A DNA stretch of 64,000 bases from Scandinavium vulneris_A (GCA_046518185.1 JBKGRZ010000001.1:310001-374000); one strand, 5' to 3'. Shown: positions 52,287 through 61,753, numbered from the stretch's first letter. Notes: generated by a model not told the origin, from the letters alone. Translations and numbers: made by a program.

Positions 52287-53576
52287 TTACAAAGTGAAAG
52301 ACAGACGAAGTGCCAGTGCTGTCAGCGTGATAAACAGCACAGGGATTGTCATGACAATGCCCACCCGGAAGTAATATCCCCAGGTGATTTTGATGTTTTT
52401 CTGCGACAGAACATGCAGCCACAGCAAGGTTGCCAGGCTACCGATAGGGGTAATTTTAGGCCCAAGATCGCTCCCGATTACGTTGGCGTAAATCATCGCT
52501 TCTTTGATAATGCCCGTTGCTGTACTGCCATCAATCGACAGCGCCCCGACCAGCACGGTCGGCATATTGTTCATGACAGAGGACAGGAAAGCTGTAAGGA
52601 AGCCAGTACCGAGCGTTGCCGCCCATAATCCATGCTCTGCCAACTGATTCAGCACTGATGAAAGATAATGGGTCAGTCCGGCGTTTCGTAATCCGTAGAC
52701 CACCAGGTACATACCCAGCGAGAAGATAACGATTTGCCATGGCGCACCTCGTAACACCTTGCCTGTATTAATAGCATGACCTTTCTTCGCAACAGCAAAC
52801 AAGAGCAGGGCACCAACAGCAGCGACCAGACTGACAGGTACGCCCAGCGGCTCCAGTCCGAAGAAACCTACCAGCAACAACACCAGAACCAGCCAGCCGG
52901 TTTTAAACGTCCCGACATCACGAATCGCATCTTTCGGTTCTTTCAGCAGGGAAACGTCGTAGACGGCGGGAATGTCTTTACGGAAAAAGAGATGCAACAT
53001 CACAAGCGTAGTGGCAATGGCCGCCAGGTTTACCGGCACCATCACCGCGGCATATTCAGAGAAACCAAGCTTAAAGAAATCCGCCGAGACGATATTCACC
53101 AGGTTTGAGACAATCAGCGGCAGGCTGGCCGTGTCAGCGATAAATCCAGCGGCCATGACAAACGCTAAGGTTGACCCCTGGCTGAATCCCAACGCAAGTA
53201 GCATCGCGATGACGATAGGCGTCAGGATCAGAGCAGCACCGTCGTTAGCAAACAGTGCAGCGACCATCGCGCCAAGTAGAACAATCCAGGTAAAGAGCAA
53301 GCGGCCCCGGCCGTTGCCCCAACGGGCAACATGCAGTGCGGCCCATTCAAAGAAACCGGATTCATCGAGTAAAAGACTAATGATGATCACGGCAATAAAG
53401 GTGGCGGTCGCATTCCACACTATCTGCCAGACCACCGGAATATCCCCCAGGTGAACGACGCCAGTTAGCAATGCCAGACCTGCGCCCAACGTGGCACTCC
53501 AGCCAATCCCCAGTCCACGGGGTTGCCAGATAACCAGTACGAGCGTAAACAAAAAGATAACACCAGCCAGTAACAT
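52287..53576 (-). CDS. arsB: Arsenite efflux permease ArsB
   Basis: I start at MLLAGVIFLF (53576), with GGAG 8 nt upstream, giving the 429 residues of E. coli ArsB; an ATG four codons earlier is the alternative. About 12 membrane helices are visible, and GIGWSATLGAGLALLTGVVH and FANDGAALILTPIVIAML are nearly identical to known ArsB. It exports arsenite and antimonite. Confidence 0.95.
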   Translation of the reverse strand: MLLAGVIFLFTLVLVIWQPRGLGIGWSATLGAGLALLTGVVHLGDIPVVWQIVWNATATFIAVIIISLLLDESGFFEWAALHVARWGNGRGRLLFTWIVLLGAMVAALFANDGAALILTPIVIAMLLALGFSQGSTLAFVMAAGFIADTASLPLIVSNLVNIVSADFFKLGFSEYAAVMVPVNLAAIATTLVMLHLFFRKDIPAVYDVSLLKEPKDAIRDVGTFKTGWLVLVLLLVGFFGLEPLGVPVSLVAAVGALLLFAVAKKGHAINTGKVLRGAPWQIVIFSLGMYLVVYGLRNAGLTHYLSSVLNQLAEHGLWAATLGTGFLTAFLSSVMNNMPTVLVGALSIDGSTATGIIKEAMIYANVIGSDLGPKITPIGSLATLLWLHVLSQKNIKITWGYYFRVGIVMTIPVLFITLTALALRLSFTL

Positions 53577-53621
53577 CAGAATCTCCATTCACATTTGTTT
53601 ATTCGAATATATACATCGACG

Positions 53622-53942
53622 TTAGCAGGAGGCCGATGCCGCGTTATTGAGCTTGTTGCGTATATTTTCACGTTCACAATTCCAGGCGGTGTCGATAATA
53701 CCCGCAGCCCATGCAGGCATATGTGGCGACAGCCGGTAGTGAACCCATTTTCCGTCGCGGCGGTCAATGACCAGCTCTGCTTCACGCAACAGCGCCATAT
53801 GCCGAGAAATTTTTGGCTGAGATTCTGCGGTTGCTCCACAGATGTCACAGACGCACATTTCACCGGATTCCCTGAGGAGCAGTACGATGGTCGAACGGGT
53901 TTCATCGGCGAGCAGTTTAAAAAGCTGAACAGGTTGTAACAT
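53622..53942 (-). CDS. arsR: Arsenic-responsive repressor ArsR
   Basis: The start at MLQPVQLFKLLADETR (53942) has GCGAGG upstream and gives 106 residues. The winged HTH contains the arsenite-binding CVCDIC (about 30-35), followed by SQPKISRHMALLREAELV. It should bind a palindrome in the intergenic region to arsH and leave on binding arsenite. Confidence 0.94.
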   Translation of the reverse strand: MLQPVQLFKLLADETRSTIVLLLRESGEMCVCDICGATAESQPKISRHMALLREAELVIDRRDGKWVHYRLSPHMPAWAAGIIDTAWNCERENIRNKLNNAASASC

Positions 53943-53968
53943 GCTTAACCTCGCTAAAAAATAACAAT

Positions 53969-53988
53969 ACATATGATATTTCATATGT
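53969..53988. promoter_or_regulatory. ArsR operator palindrome
   Basis: ACATATGA-TATT-TCATATGT is a perfect inverted repeat in the arsR/arsH gap, typical of ArsR sites. It can serve both divergent genes. Confidence 0.75.
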
Positions 53989-54029
53989 GATAGCTTTTAA
54001 AGCATAGCTTACAAGATGGAGGGTTTTTT

Positions 54030-54734
54030 ATGACGCACTTACCTGCAATAGAACCGGCATACTTTGATGAGGCCATTGCCAGCAAACTGCTGAATGGCAC
54101 TGAAACTATGCCGCGTATTCTTATCCTTTACGGCTCAGTACGAGAACGATCCTACAGCCGTTTTGCTGCAGAAGAGGCGGGGCGGTTGCTGACGAAGATG
54201 GGCGCGGAGGTGAAAATATTTAATCCATCTGGCCTGCCGTTACCTGATGATGCGCCGGACAGTCACCCTAAAGTGCTTGAACTCCGTGAACTAGTCAGGT
54301 GGTGTGATGGAATGGTCTGGAGCTCTCCAGAAAGGCATGGTGCCATGAGCTCGGTGATGAAGGCTCAGATTGACTGGATACCTTTAAGTGAAGGTGCCGT
54401 TCGTCCATCCCAGGGCAAAACGCTGGCCGTGATGCAGGTTTGCGGCGGCTCGCAGTCGTTTAATACGGTAAATCAGATGCGGATACTTGGCCGTTGGATG
54501 CGTATGTTCACGATCCCGAATCAGTCGTCAGTGCCAAAGGCATGGCAGGAATTTGATGATGAAGGACGGATGAAACCCTCAGCCTGGTATGACAGGATTG
54601 TGGACGTTGCCGAAGAGTTGTTCAAAATCACGTTAATCCTTAAAGGACACACGAACTATTTGGCCGACCGCTACAGCGAAAGGAAAGAGAGCCATCAGGA
54701 ACTTTCTGCACGGGTTAACCAGTCAAAAATCTGA
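54030..54734 (+). CDS. arsH: ArsH flavoprotein (NADPH-dependent FMN reductase)
   Basis: The 234-residue protein has the FMN-binding loop LYGSVRERSYSRFAAEEA (about 33-50) and GMVWSSPERHGAMSSVMKAQIDW, with ArsH-type N-terminus (LPAIEPAYFDEA). ArsH oxidises organoarsenicals and aids arsenic tolerance. GGAGG lies 8 nt before the ATG. It is divergent from arsRBC and shares the ArsR operator. E. coli chromosomes usually lack arsH, so this locus was gained separately. Confidence 0.92.
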   Translation: MTHLPAIEPAYFDEAIASKLLNGTETMPRILILYGSVRERSYSRFAAEEAGRLLTKMGAEVKIFNPSGLPLPDDAPDSHPKVLELRELVRWCDGMVWSSPERHGAMSSVMKAQIDWIPLSEGAVRPSQGKTLAVMQVCGGSQSFNTVNQMRILGRWMRMFTIPNQSSVPKAWQEFDDEGRMKPSAWYDRIVDVAEELFKITLILKGHTNYLADRYSERKESHQELSARVNQSKI

Positions 54735-54745
54735 CAGTCAGACAT

Positions 54746-54767
54746 GCCCGGATCGATACCGGGCTTT
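54746..54767 (+). terminator. arsH terminator
   Basis: GCCCGG (54746-54751) pairs with CCGGGC (54759-54764), followed by TTT, 12 nt after the arsH stop. Confidence 0.65.
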
Positions 54768-54930
54768 AGCACACCGTGAACGGAAGGCCTGGTAAAAGAA
54801 CCGTGGCGGTAGCCATCAATATAAGATGGCGTGTTTATCGGGATCGGCACTCGAGAAAGTGCTTTCAGAGGTCATCAGCGACCAGACCCAACGTGCTCAC
54901 AAAACCCCGGATTCTGTCTGATTTCATCTT

Positions 54931-54958
54931 GGTGCGCATAATGTATATTATGTTAAAT
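54931..54958 (+). other. dif: Chromosome dimer resolution site dif
   Basis: The 28 bp read as XerC arm GGTGCGCATAA, centre TGTATA and XerD arm TTATGTTAAAT. Every base agrees with the E. coli dif sequence as I remember it. XerC and XerD recombine two such sites to resolve chromosome dimers, activated by FtsK at the division septum. KOPS octamers of opposite orientation flank it on the two sides in this window, as expected at the terminus. The orientation given is by the XerC arm first. Confidence 0.95.
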
Positions 54959-55050
54959 TGAATATAGTGGCTAATAACTTCAAAATGCACTCTTCTCGCC
55001 TGTCATTGCTTAAAAAGCTGGAATGCATTCAAAGGCAATACGAATTGGTG

Positions 55051-55099
55051 CACCAGTGCTGTTCTGAGGCGAGCAAATGACCTCTGAACAGCACTGGTG
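55051..55099. repeat. Long near-perfect inverted repeat beside dif
   Basis: Arms at 55051-55069 and 55081-55099 (CACCAGTGCTGTTC start, GAACAGCACTGGTG end) match at 18 of 19 positions around an 11-nt loop. There is no U tract on either strand. It lies 93 nt to the right of dif and 43 nt past the end of the adhesin gene. Confidence 0.85.
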
Positions 55100-55141
55100 G
55101 CCAAATTCAGTAAATCTTTCACATCCATGGTCAAGTTTAAA

Positions 55142-56188
55142 TCAGGGTAAACTGACAGTCACAATAGCCTGAGCCTGAAAGTTGCCATTTTCGGGATCCC
55201 CACTCACCACTTTTGTCGGATAAGCTTTGATGGCAAACGAAGCACTATTAGATACGAGTGGAACATTAACTGAATTTTCTACACCTAAACCCACCGGATT
55301 GCCGTCAGCGTCTTCCAGTCCAATCCCAAGCCCCGCTATATTTGTAAGTAAATAGTTGCCTGCAGAACCCGATACACTCTGGAACATGTAATTCACCATG
55401 GTATATCTATCAGTATTTTGGCAGTCGACAGATAAGTCTATCGTTTTTGAGGCAGAGCCATCCGAAGGTTTATCTCCCTGAACTAATGTATGTTTAACCA
55501 CTCTGCCCAGATCAAGGGTAAACGAATCACCCGCTCGAAACTTGCAACTGGCACTCGAAGTCCAGGTTATATTAAGGTCGACTGTAGTAACCGGAGAAGA
55601 CGTATCCAGTGCGCCAAGGGTACCACTGCCGCCCGGATTCAATTGGACATACAACGAAGCGACACGTCCGGAAAATGTGGACGTACCTTCTATTCCGCGA
55701 AGAAGCTTAATAGTGACATTTGAAGCGGAAGCTGATCCGCCATTAGGGATGGAAACATTTGAGCCCGGCCTTGTACAAGAGAATGTGCGACGATCTGTTA
55801 GATTCGAAAAAGGAACAGCTGGCTGGCCAACATACTGAATGAAAAATCCAACGTGAACAGCAAGGTAATCATTGAGTTTAAGATAATCATCCGCTAACGA
55901 AGGATAATCTGAACTCGAGGAGTAAAGCGCTGTATAGCTCCCACTCACCGGGCAGTTACACGTCATAGGGACAGAACCATTATAACTTATGGCCAGCGGT
56001 CCGTAAGTACCACCTGGTTTAATACCGTACCCATCTGTATCTAGCGTACTACTTCGTGACAAACTCGTTACCGGAGCGCCGCTACACTGCCAGTCAGGTA
56101 ATGCAGCCAGTGAATAACCTGAATGAAGAAGAATAAATGCCGCAGTTAGCATTAGCACACTATAGTGTGTGAAGTGTTTTATGTTCAT
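55142..56188 (-). CDS. Two-domain fimbrial adhesin (operon B)
   Basis: The start is the ATG overlapping the usher stop (ATGA, 56185-56188), with the G run of the usher end as ribosome site. The 348-residue protein has signal MNIKHFTHYSVLMLTAAFIL..., a receptor-type domain (about 30-190) and a pilin domain (about 200-348, from CKFRAGDSFTLDLGRVVKH). It is the last gene of operon B and the presumed tip. Confidence 0.85.
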   Translation of the reverse strand: MNIKHFTHYSVLMLTAAFILLHSGYSLAALPDWQCSGAPVTSLSRSSTLDTDGYGIKPGGTYGPLAISYNGSVPMTCNCPVSGSYTALYSSSSDYPSLADDYLKLNDYLAVHVGFFIQYVGQPAVPFSNLTDRRTFSCTRPGSNVSIPNGGSASASNVTIKLLRGIEGTSTFSGRVASLYVQLNPGGSGTLGALDTSSPVTTVDLNITWTSSASCKFRAGDSFTLDLGRVVKHTLVQGDKPSDGSASKTIDLSVDCQNTDRYTMVNYMFQSVSGSAGNYLLTNIAGLGIGLEDADGNPVGLGVENSVNVPLVSNSASFAIKAYPTKVVSGDPENGNFQAQAIVTVSLP

Positions 56189-58773
56189 TCCCCCCCCTGA
56201 GGATTGATTTTGCCTGATGTAACACAACGGGCGTCTATGCGTTGATAAGGCGAACTTTCTTCGTTCTTGTCTGTGACCTGATACTCCAGACGACAACGAT
56301 TCTCAGAACCCGCCCCCCAGACTACATTCAGATCCTGATGTGTACCTCGCAGGAAAATAAGGCCACCCTGCCCGACGATGGCTATCTGTTCGCCTTTATC
56401 ATTCAACACCATGGCGCCAAAGGGAATATTATCCGGTACCTGAAGCAGTAAGGGCGTGCCACTGATGGTTGCATAATTCAGACGAACGACTGCGCCTCGA
56501 CGGGGTATTGCATTTTGCGATGTGGATTCCAGTTCTACGTTCATTGGCAATCCTTCCGGACTGATACCAATCGAATTGCGACGATAGGGAGTCAGGCCTG
56601 AAATAAGAGCCTCACCACTTCCGTTCAGTTGATTTCCCATGCCGTTGCTGATAGATGCGCCATCCGCGCCCTCGGCGATCACTAAAGCCATCGTGTCCCC
56701 CCTGTCAGGGCTTAAAACAACCCCTCCCGAATGAGCAACAATGGTTCCGGTTGATGAGGCTGAATATTGTTTATAGTCGTTCCCCTGACTATAACTTCCT
56801 TCAAATTTGGCTACCGACGTACGATATCCTAAGTTACTGCCAAATATATTACTTGATGAGCCACTATTTCGGGAATGCGATGCATAAACATTATAGTTAG
56901 CCTGACTGTATTGCCCTGCACTTCCCGAAAGACTTGTGCGAATTGCAGAATGATTACTGCCGTTGGTCGCTGAAGTGGTGAGTAAGGGTCTGTGAGATCC
57001 TGTTTCAAAAGGGATACTGAAACTGAGCATATAGGTGTTGTCGGCACTGTTATCCTGTAAGTCTCTGCTGGCGGCCAAATTCACATAGCCCCAGTCAAAA
57101 TTCTTACCATAGCTGACCTGGAAGGTCGTACTGCTTCCTTCACGATCCCAATAATCACGGGAGATCCCCACAAAATTCAGGTCTCCAATATCACCGACAG
57201 GCTGACTGATACTGAGTTGAATTCGATTACGTTCATGCATCGGCGCATAACAATCTTTACTGTTCAGACAGACAAAATCGCCTAAATCCAGATAGTCCTT
57301 ACTCGAAAAACGATAAGCTGCTACGGATAAATTTGTTTTTGTGGTATTGACCATTTTGCTGTAACTGAGACGAAAACTTTGACCGCTCATATTTTTAGTC
57401 TGACGATCGTTTGTCCCGGATAATGCCACGTTACGTGCACTGGAATAAGTGACATCAAATGCGAACGCACCAACCGGTAAACCCAGTGCTGTGCCTGCTA
57501 ATGCGGAGAAATAGTTTTCGGCAAACACCCCGCCGCCATACATCGTCAGATTATTACTAATTCCACGGCGATATACCCCCTGCATCAGCCAGGGGTCTTC
57601 ACTGAGACTTTGGTCACGATAGCGACCAGCCGCTAAATTGTAACGAGAGGCGCCAGGGCGCAGCATCTGAACCAATGCAGAAAACGGAACAGTAAACGTT
57701 TTCTCTCTTCCATCGGCTTCAGTTACCGTAACATCCAGGTCACCGGCATAACCCGTAGCATAGAGATCATCGATAACAAATGGACCAGGTGCAACGTTAC
57801 TTTCATAGACTATATTTCCGCCCTGACGGACGGTCACTTTGGCATTTGTCTCTGCGGTTCCCCGGATAGCGGGCGCAAAACCTCTCTCGCTTTCCGGTAA
57901 CATACTGTCATCACTACCGAGTTGGATCCCGGTAAAAGGGATGCTGTTAAAATCGTTTCCGGGCGTAAAATACTCCCCTACGGTCAATTGTGACCGTAAG
58001 GTATCAATATCGGTTTGTGCGTAGCTGTTGAGAGAATCATACTCACTGAGGCCATCGCTGTCATTATAGTTACCATTGTGCCGAAGCCGCCATCCCAACA
58101 TGTTAAATCCGGCATTGATATTCACACTATAATCTGTTTGCGATGGGGCCCCTCCATTTTCATTATAAAATGCATTCGCTCGATAGCTAAGAATACCCGC
58201 GGTCACGCCATCATCCCATTCGCTGGGGTCGACATAGTTACGCCTGACCCGGGATGCATAGGCTTGTGGAATACTCAGAGCACCACTCAGGTTAGCTATA
58301 TCTGCAACAAAATGAGCGTCAGGAATGAGTTTCTGAACTTCAATGCATGGGCTGGAAAGTGCCTGCTGTACTTTTTCCTGGTCTGGCAATGCATCGAGTT
58401 TGACTCCCCAGCGTTTTATTTCCGCCAGAGTGAAACAAATTCTTGGGTCTTTCCCTTTATCGCCGGAAATTACCTCGATTTCCTGACGTAAACTATCCTG
58501 TCCATTGACGGAAATGTTAAGGATATATTTCCCCGGTACTAACGAACCTGAATGCTCGAACTCAGATAAATCAATATTCTGACCCAGCCCTCTTAAAAAA
58601 CCACTATCAAATACGGCTTCATCAGGTGCATTCTGCGACGTATCATTTGCCGATGCTGAGAAACTACAAAGTCCGGCCAAAGACACACAAGCCAGGCGTA
58701 CCGTCCATGTTCTGAATCTAATGTTTATGTTCGAAGTAATGATATCAGAGAGAATAAAAAACATAAGAAACAT
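56185..58773 (-). CDS. Outer-membrane fimbrial usher (operon B)
   Basis: The 862-residue protein has a long N-terminal lead before the signal helix (LACVSLAGLCSFSAS), then FDSGFLRGLGQNIDLSEFEHSG, the chaperone-binding segment. The barrel with LPESERGFAPAIRGTAETNA and C-terminal domains ending RCRLEYQVTDKNEESSP are complete. GGGG lies 6 nt before the ATG. It differs clearly from the operon A usher, so the two fimbriae are separate types. Confidence 0.92.
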   Translation of the reverse strand: MFLMFFILSDIITSNINIRFRTWTVRLACVSLAGLCSFSASANDTSQNAPDEAVFDSGFLRGLGQNIDLSEFEHSGSLVPGKYILNISVNGQDSLRQEIEVISGDKGKDPRICFTLAEIKRWGVKLDALPDQEKVQQALSSPCIEVQKLIPDAHFVADIANLSGALSIPQAYASRVRRNYVDPSEWDDGVTAGILSYRANAFYNENGGAPSQTDYSVNINAGFNMLGWRLRHNGNYNDSDGLSEYDSLNSYAQTDIDTLRSQLTVGEYFTPGNDFNSIPFTGIQLGSDDSMLPESERGFAPAIRGTAETNAKVTVRQGGNIVYESNVAPGPFVIDDLYATGYAGDLDVTVTEADGREKTFTVPFSALVQMLRPGASRYNLAAGRYRDQSLSEDPWLMQGVYRRGISNNLTMYGGGVFAENYFSALAGTALGLPVGAFAFDVTYSSARNVALSGTNDRQTKNMSGQSFRLSYSKMVNTTKTNLSVAAYRFSSKDYLDLGDFVCLNSKDCYAPMHERNRIQLSISQPVGDIGDLNFVGISRDYWDREGSSTTFQVSYGKNFDWGYVNLAASRDLQDNSADNTYMLSFSIPFETGSHRPLLTTSATNGSNHSAIRTSLSGSAGQYSQANYNVYASHSRNSGSSSNIFGSNLGYRTSVAKFEGSYSQGNDYKQYSASSTGTIVAHSGGVVLSPDRGDTMALVIAEGADGASISNGMGNQLNGSGEALISGLTPYRRNSIGISPEGLPMNVELESTSQNAIPRRGAVVRLNYATISGTPLLLQVPDNIPFGAMVLNDKGEQIAIVGQGGLIFLRGTHQDLNVVWGAGSENRCRLEYQVTDKNEESSPYQRIDARCVTSGKINPQGGE

Positions 58774-58835
58774 CTCAGCCCCGTTGCATAAGCGCCAGGA
58801 ATTATAATTATTGGAATTTCAAGAACAGACTGAAC

Positions 58836-59579
58836 TTAAGGATTCAGTGTGTATTTCACCCGCCTGCTGGACCCAAAATCATCCAGCCAATAACCTTCAA
58901 CCACGCCAGAAGAGATGGGGCTCGCGGCACCTTTTAAAGGGAAATTATACGTCTCATGCGGCTTGACCATTCCACCGGCGTCGAGGTTGAATGTTTTATT
59001 TCCTGCCGTCAGCACAACCCGGCTAAAACTGACATGGTAAGCCGCATCATTACGAACACTGAGCACGTAACTTTGTCCCTTCGGGACAACGGACCATTTC
59101 AATGCCTCAGCTGCGGACTTAGGACTACCGACTAATCCTTCAGGTCTGTAGAAAAGTTTAAGACGAGTCCTAAAAGCCATCTGCATGATATTCTTTCCTT
59201 CAAGTCCCTTCGCCCGAGGAGGAACATCAAGGATGCTTAACCAGAACACCGATTCACGATCCTGGGGCAAGCTATGGTCTTTTGTATGAATAATACGTAG
59301 GGATTGACCTTTACCTGCTTCGACCCTCACTAAAGGTGGCAGGATCACAAAAGGTAATTTCAACGCGCCGGGAAGCGATGTCGGATCGCCAGCGTCTAAC
59401 CACGCCTGTACTAATGAAGGATGATTGCTCGTATTATTGAGATTGACAATAATTTCACGTTTAGATTCCGGGTAAATAAATCGCGTCCCCGTCACCTGAA
59501 TACCAGCCTCAGCAATACCGGGTAAAATAAGTGTAAATAAGAGAAGGCATGAATAAAAACGATGAATCACTTGACGCAT
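58836..59579 (-). CDS. Periplasmic fimbrial chaperone (operon B)
   Basis: The 247-residue protein has signal MRQVIHRFYSCLLLFTLILP...EA and GIQVTGTRFIYPESKREIIV, followed by LPPLVRVEAGKGQSLRIIHT and FRTRLKLFYRPEGLVG, the usual chaperone blocks. It lies between pilin and usher with gaps of 54 and 62 nt. Confidence 0.92.
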   Translation of the reverse strand: MRQVIHRFYSCLLLFTLILPGIAEAGIQVTGTRFIYPESKREIIVNLNNTSNHPSLVQAWLDAGDPTSLPGALKLPFVILPPLVRVEAGKGQSLRIIHTKDHSLPQDRESVFWLSILDVPPRAKGLEGKNIMQMAFRTRLKLFYRPEGLVGSPKSAAEALKWSVVPKGQSYVLSVRNDAAYHVSFSRVVLTAGNKTFNLDAGGMVKPHETYNFPLKGAASPISSGVVEGYWLDDFGSSRRVKYTLNP

Positions 59580-59633
59580 AAAATTCCTTTACAAGATGCC
59601 GGTCACAGAACTAGCCTACGACCGGATAGATCA

Positions 59634-60173
59634 TTACTGGTAATCTAAGGTATACATAAGGGAGGTATCCACCAGACCAGAAGTTGCTGGTGCTGTTGCC
59701 ACATACTGAACTGAATAATTCAGGTCCGCAGTCCCGTCTGTACCATTGTCAACAAATGGCACGTAATCGTTATTGCTGTTATCGCGCAAATCAATTGCAG
59801 TTGCAGTGCTGGCATTAATGACCTGAACCTGGACGCCCTCTGCAGGGGTGGTTGCCGCATTATTTTTAAGGAAGCCTGTTGCAGGGTCTACATTCGTTGC
59901 TTCAAAAAAGGCACGGACACTACCGGTTGATGGACAACCCGTCAGGGACATCGCAACCTGCGTAGCACCAGCGACATCGCCAGGATTGCTTAACGCTGTT
60001 TTAGAGACAGTCGGCAGAACAACGGTAGCATCATTAGCGCCGCCGCTGACAGCAACAGAACAAGAGGCATCAACAACCTGGCCGGTGATAGAAATGGTTC
60101 CATCTACAGCATAAGCATTTAAGCTACCTGCAATCCCTAAGCCTAATAATGCAACGAGAATAGATTTATTCAT
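59634..60173 (-). CDS. Major fimbrial subunit (operon B)
   Basis: The 179-residue pilin has signal MNKSILVALLGLGIAGSLNA...YA, then VDGTISITGQVVDASCSVAV with the first Cys, LTGCPSTGSVRAFFEATN with the second, and C-terminus SLMYTLDYQ. It is the first gene of operon B on the - strand. Confidence 0.92.
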   Translation of the reverse strand: MNKSILVALLGLGIAGSLNAYAVDGTISITGQVVDASCSVAVSGGANDATVVLPTVSKTALSNPGDVAGATQVAMSLTGCPSTGSVRAFFEATNVDPATGFLKNNAATTPAEGVQVQVINASTATAIDLRDNSNNDYVPFVDNGTDGTADLNYSVQYVATAPATSGLVDTSLMYTLDYQ

Positions 60174-60634
60174 TTTATTGTCCTTTATAATGGTTTAAAA
60201 ACACAAAGATGGCACTTCACCTTGCGCAGACCTTTAATGCAGCCTGAACAGGCGCATCTTGTCTTCGAGGTTTTTTTATCACATTACATATTTTGTTCAA
60301 AAACTAATTATTCAGTCAAATTTCTACAAAGACTCATATAATAACATAAGGCGCTATTTAGACTATATTTTCTAAAAAACTAAATAGTGCATTTTAATGC
60401 TTTAAATATCTAAATTTGGGGGGCAGAGGAACTAGGCTCGCCGTTAGTAATGGTACAGCGAGAGCCGTTTGGAAATCATCTGATGGATTCAATAAAGAAA
60501 AGCACTCATTAAATAAATCTCTCTCAAAACATTATTCCATGGGATTTAATATTATTGTAAATATATAGTTTGATTAATTTGAATACCCAGCATTAGCAAC
60601 GTGTTACCAGCATCCCAAACGAACATGAATTTTG
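60174..60634. other. AT-rich upstream region of fimbrial operon B
   Basis: The 461-nt gap contains the pilin promoter. GCGCTATTTAG (60351-60361) and CTAAATAGTGC (60380-60390) form an interrupted dyad with one mismatch about 180 nt upstream of the pilin start. No regulator gene or recombinase is present. The rest is A/T-rich and featureless. Confidence 0.55.
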
Positions 60635-61753
60635 CTACCAGTCCATCCACACTCCGCCCTGGTCGCTGCTGGCGCGAAGGGTTTCGATAAAGCGCATCCC
60701 GGACAGCCCTTCCATAATCCCCGGCAGTAGCGGCGTTGTGCCACCGCGAATTTTCGTTGCCGCCTCACGGTAGATTTGTGCGAAACCTTCCAGATAGCCC
60801 TCCGGGTGACCCGCAGGCGTGCGGCACTGATGGCGGATAGAATCATGATTATTCACGCCGTTACGCGTGACAACGTAACTATTCCCGTGCAGCGGATGGA
60901 TTTCCAAAACCTCCGGCTGCTGCTGGCGGAAGCAGATGCTGCCCCGACTCCCCACAATTCGCAGACGCAGATCGTTTTCAAAGCCCGGCGCAACCTGGCT
61001 TGCCCACAGGCGGCCCCGCGCGCCGTTGGCGTAACGCATTTCGGCGTAAACTTCGTCGTCCAGTTCGCGCCCTTCAATGCGGGTCAGCAGCTCGCCGCGA
61101 ATGGATTCTGGCTCCATACCGCTGACAAACGCCGCCAGCTGCCAGGCGTGGGTGCCAATGTCGCCAATCGCCCCTGCCCCTGCAAACTGCGCTTTGCCGC
61201 GCCAGCTGGCCTGCTTGTTATCCGTTAATTCCAGCCGGTCGTTCAGCCAGCCCTGTAAATATTCCACTTCCACGTTGCGGACGTCGCCAATTTCGCTGTT
61301 GGCGATGCGCGCCCTCGCCTCACGCACCATCGGCAGCGCGCTGTAGTTATGGGTCAGAATGAAATGGGAACCGCTCTGTTTGATAAGAAACGCCAGCGCT
61401 TCCCCTTCCGCAAGGCTGACGCCCAGCGGCTTGTCGCAAATGACATGAATTTTCTTTTCAACAAATGCTTTGGCGATGGGAACGTGGAGGAAATTAGGCG
61501 TGACGATGGCTACGGCTTCAATACCGTCCGATCTTGCGGCCTCTTGTTCCGCCATCTCCTGCCAGCTTGCGTAACAGCGATCGGGTTCGACAAACAGCGC
61601 TTCTCCGCTGCGTTTTGCCACCTCCGGCGAAGAGGAAAACGCGCCCGCAACCAGCTCAAACTGATCGTCCAGCCGCGCCGCGATGCGATGCACGCCGCCA
61701 ATAAACGAACCTTCACCGCCGCCCACCATGCCTAAACGTATACGTTTTTTCAT
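60635..61753 (-). CDS. Gfo/Idh/MocA family oxidoreductase (copy 1)
   Basis: The 372-residue protein has the Rossmann motif RLGMVGGGEGSFIGGVHRIA (about 6-25) and the EKKIHVICDKPLGVSLAEGEAL block (about 108-129), which holds the catalytic Lys of the family. GAGAIGDIGTHAWQLAAFV (about 192-210) marks the C-terminal domain. It probably oxidises a sugar or polyol with NAD. It overlaps the isomerase gene by 4 nt and is the last gene of the operon. Confidence 0.88.
   Translation of the reverse strand: MKKRIRLGMVGGGEGSFIGGVHRIAARLDDQFELVAGAFSSSPEVAKRSGEALFVEPDRCYASWQEMAEQEAARSDGIEAVAIVTPNFLHVPIAKAFVEKKIHVICDKPLGVSLAEGEALAFLIKQSGSHFILTHNYSALPMVREARARIANSEIGDVRNVEVEYLQGWLNDRLELTDNKQASWRGKAQFAGAGAIGDIGTHAWQLAAFVSGMEPESIRGELLTRIEGRELDDEVYAEMRYANGARGRLWASQVAPGFENDLRLRIVGSRGSICFRQQQPEVLEIHPLHGNSYVVTRNGVNNHDSIRHQCRTPAGHPEGYLEGFAQIYREAATKIRGGTTPLLPGIMEGLSGMRFIETLRASSDQGGVWMDW

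Larger units (their letters stand above)
54735..55141. other. Intergenic region containing dif
   Basis: These 407 nt hold the arsH terminator, the dif site and a long hairpin. Short open frames here lack ribosome sites and I do not call them genes. This is the junction between arsenic genes and the second fimbrial operon. Confidence 0.8.

Noticed and set aside
54776..54961. Open frame running into dif
   Set aside because: It has no ribosome site, odd composition, and its end is the dif sequence itself.
60351..60390. Interrupted dyad upstream of fimbrial operon B as a fimS-like invertible switch
   Set aside because: The arms enclose only 18 nt, contain a mismatch, and no FimB/FimE-type recombinase gene is nearby.
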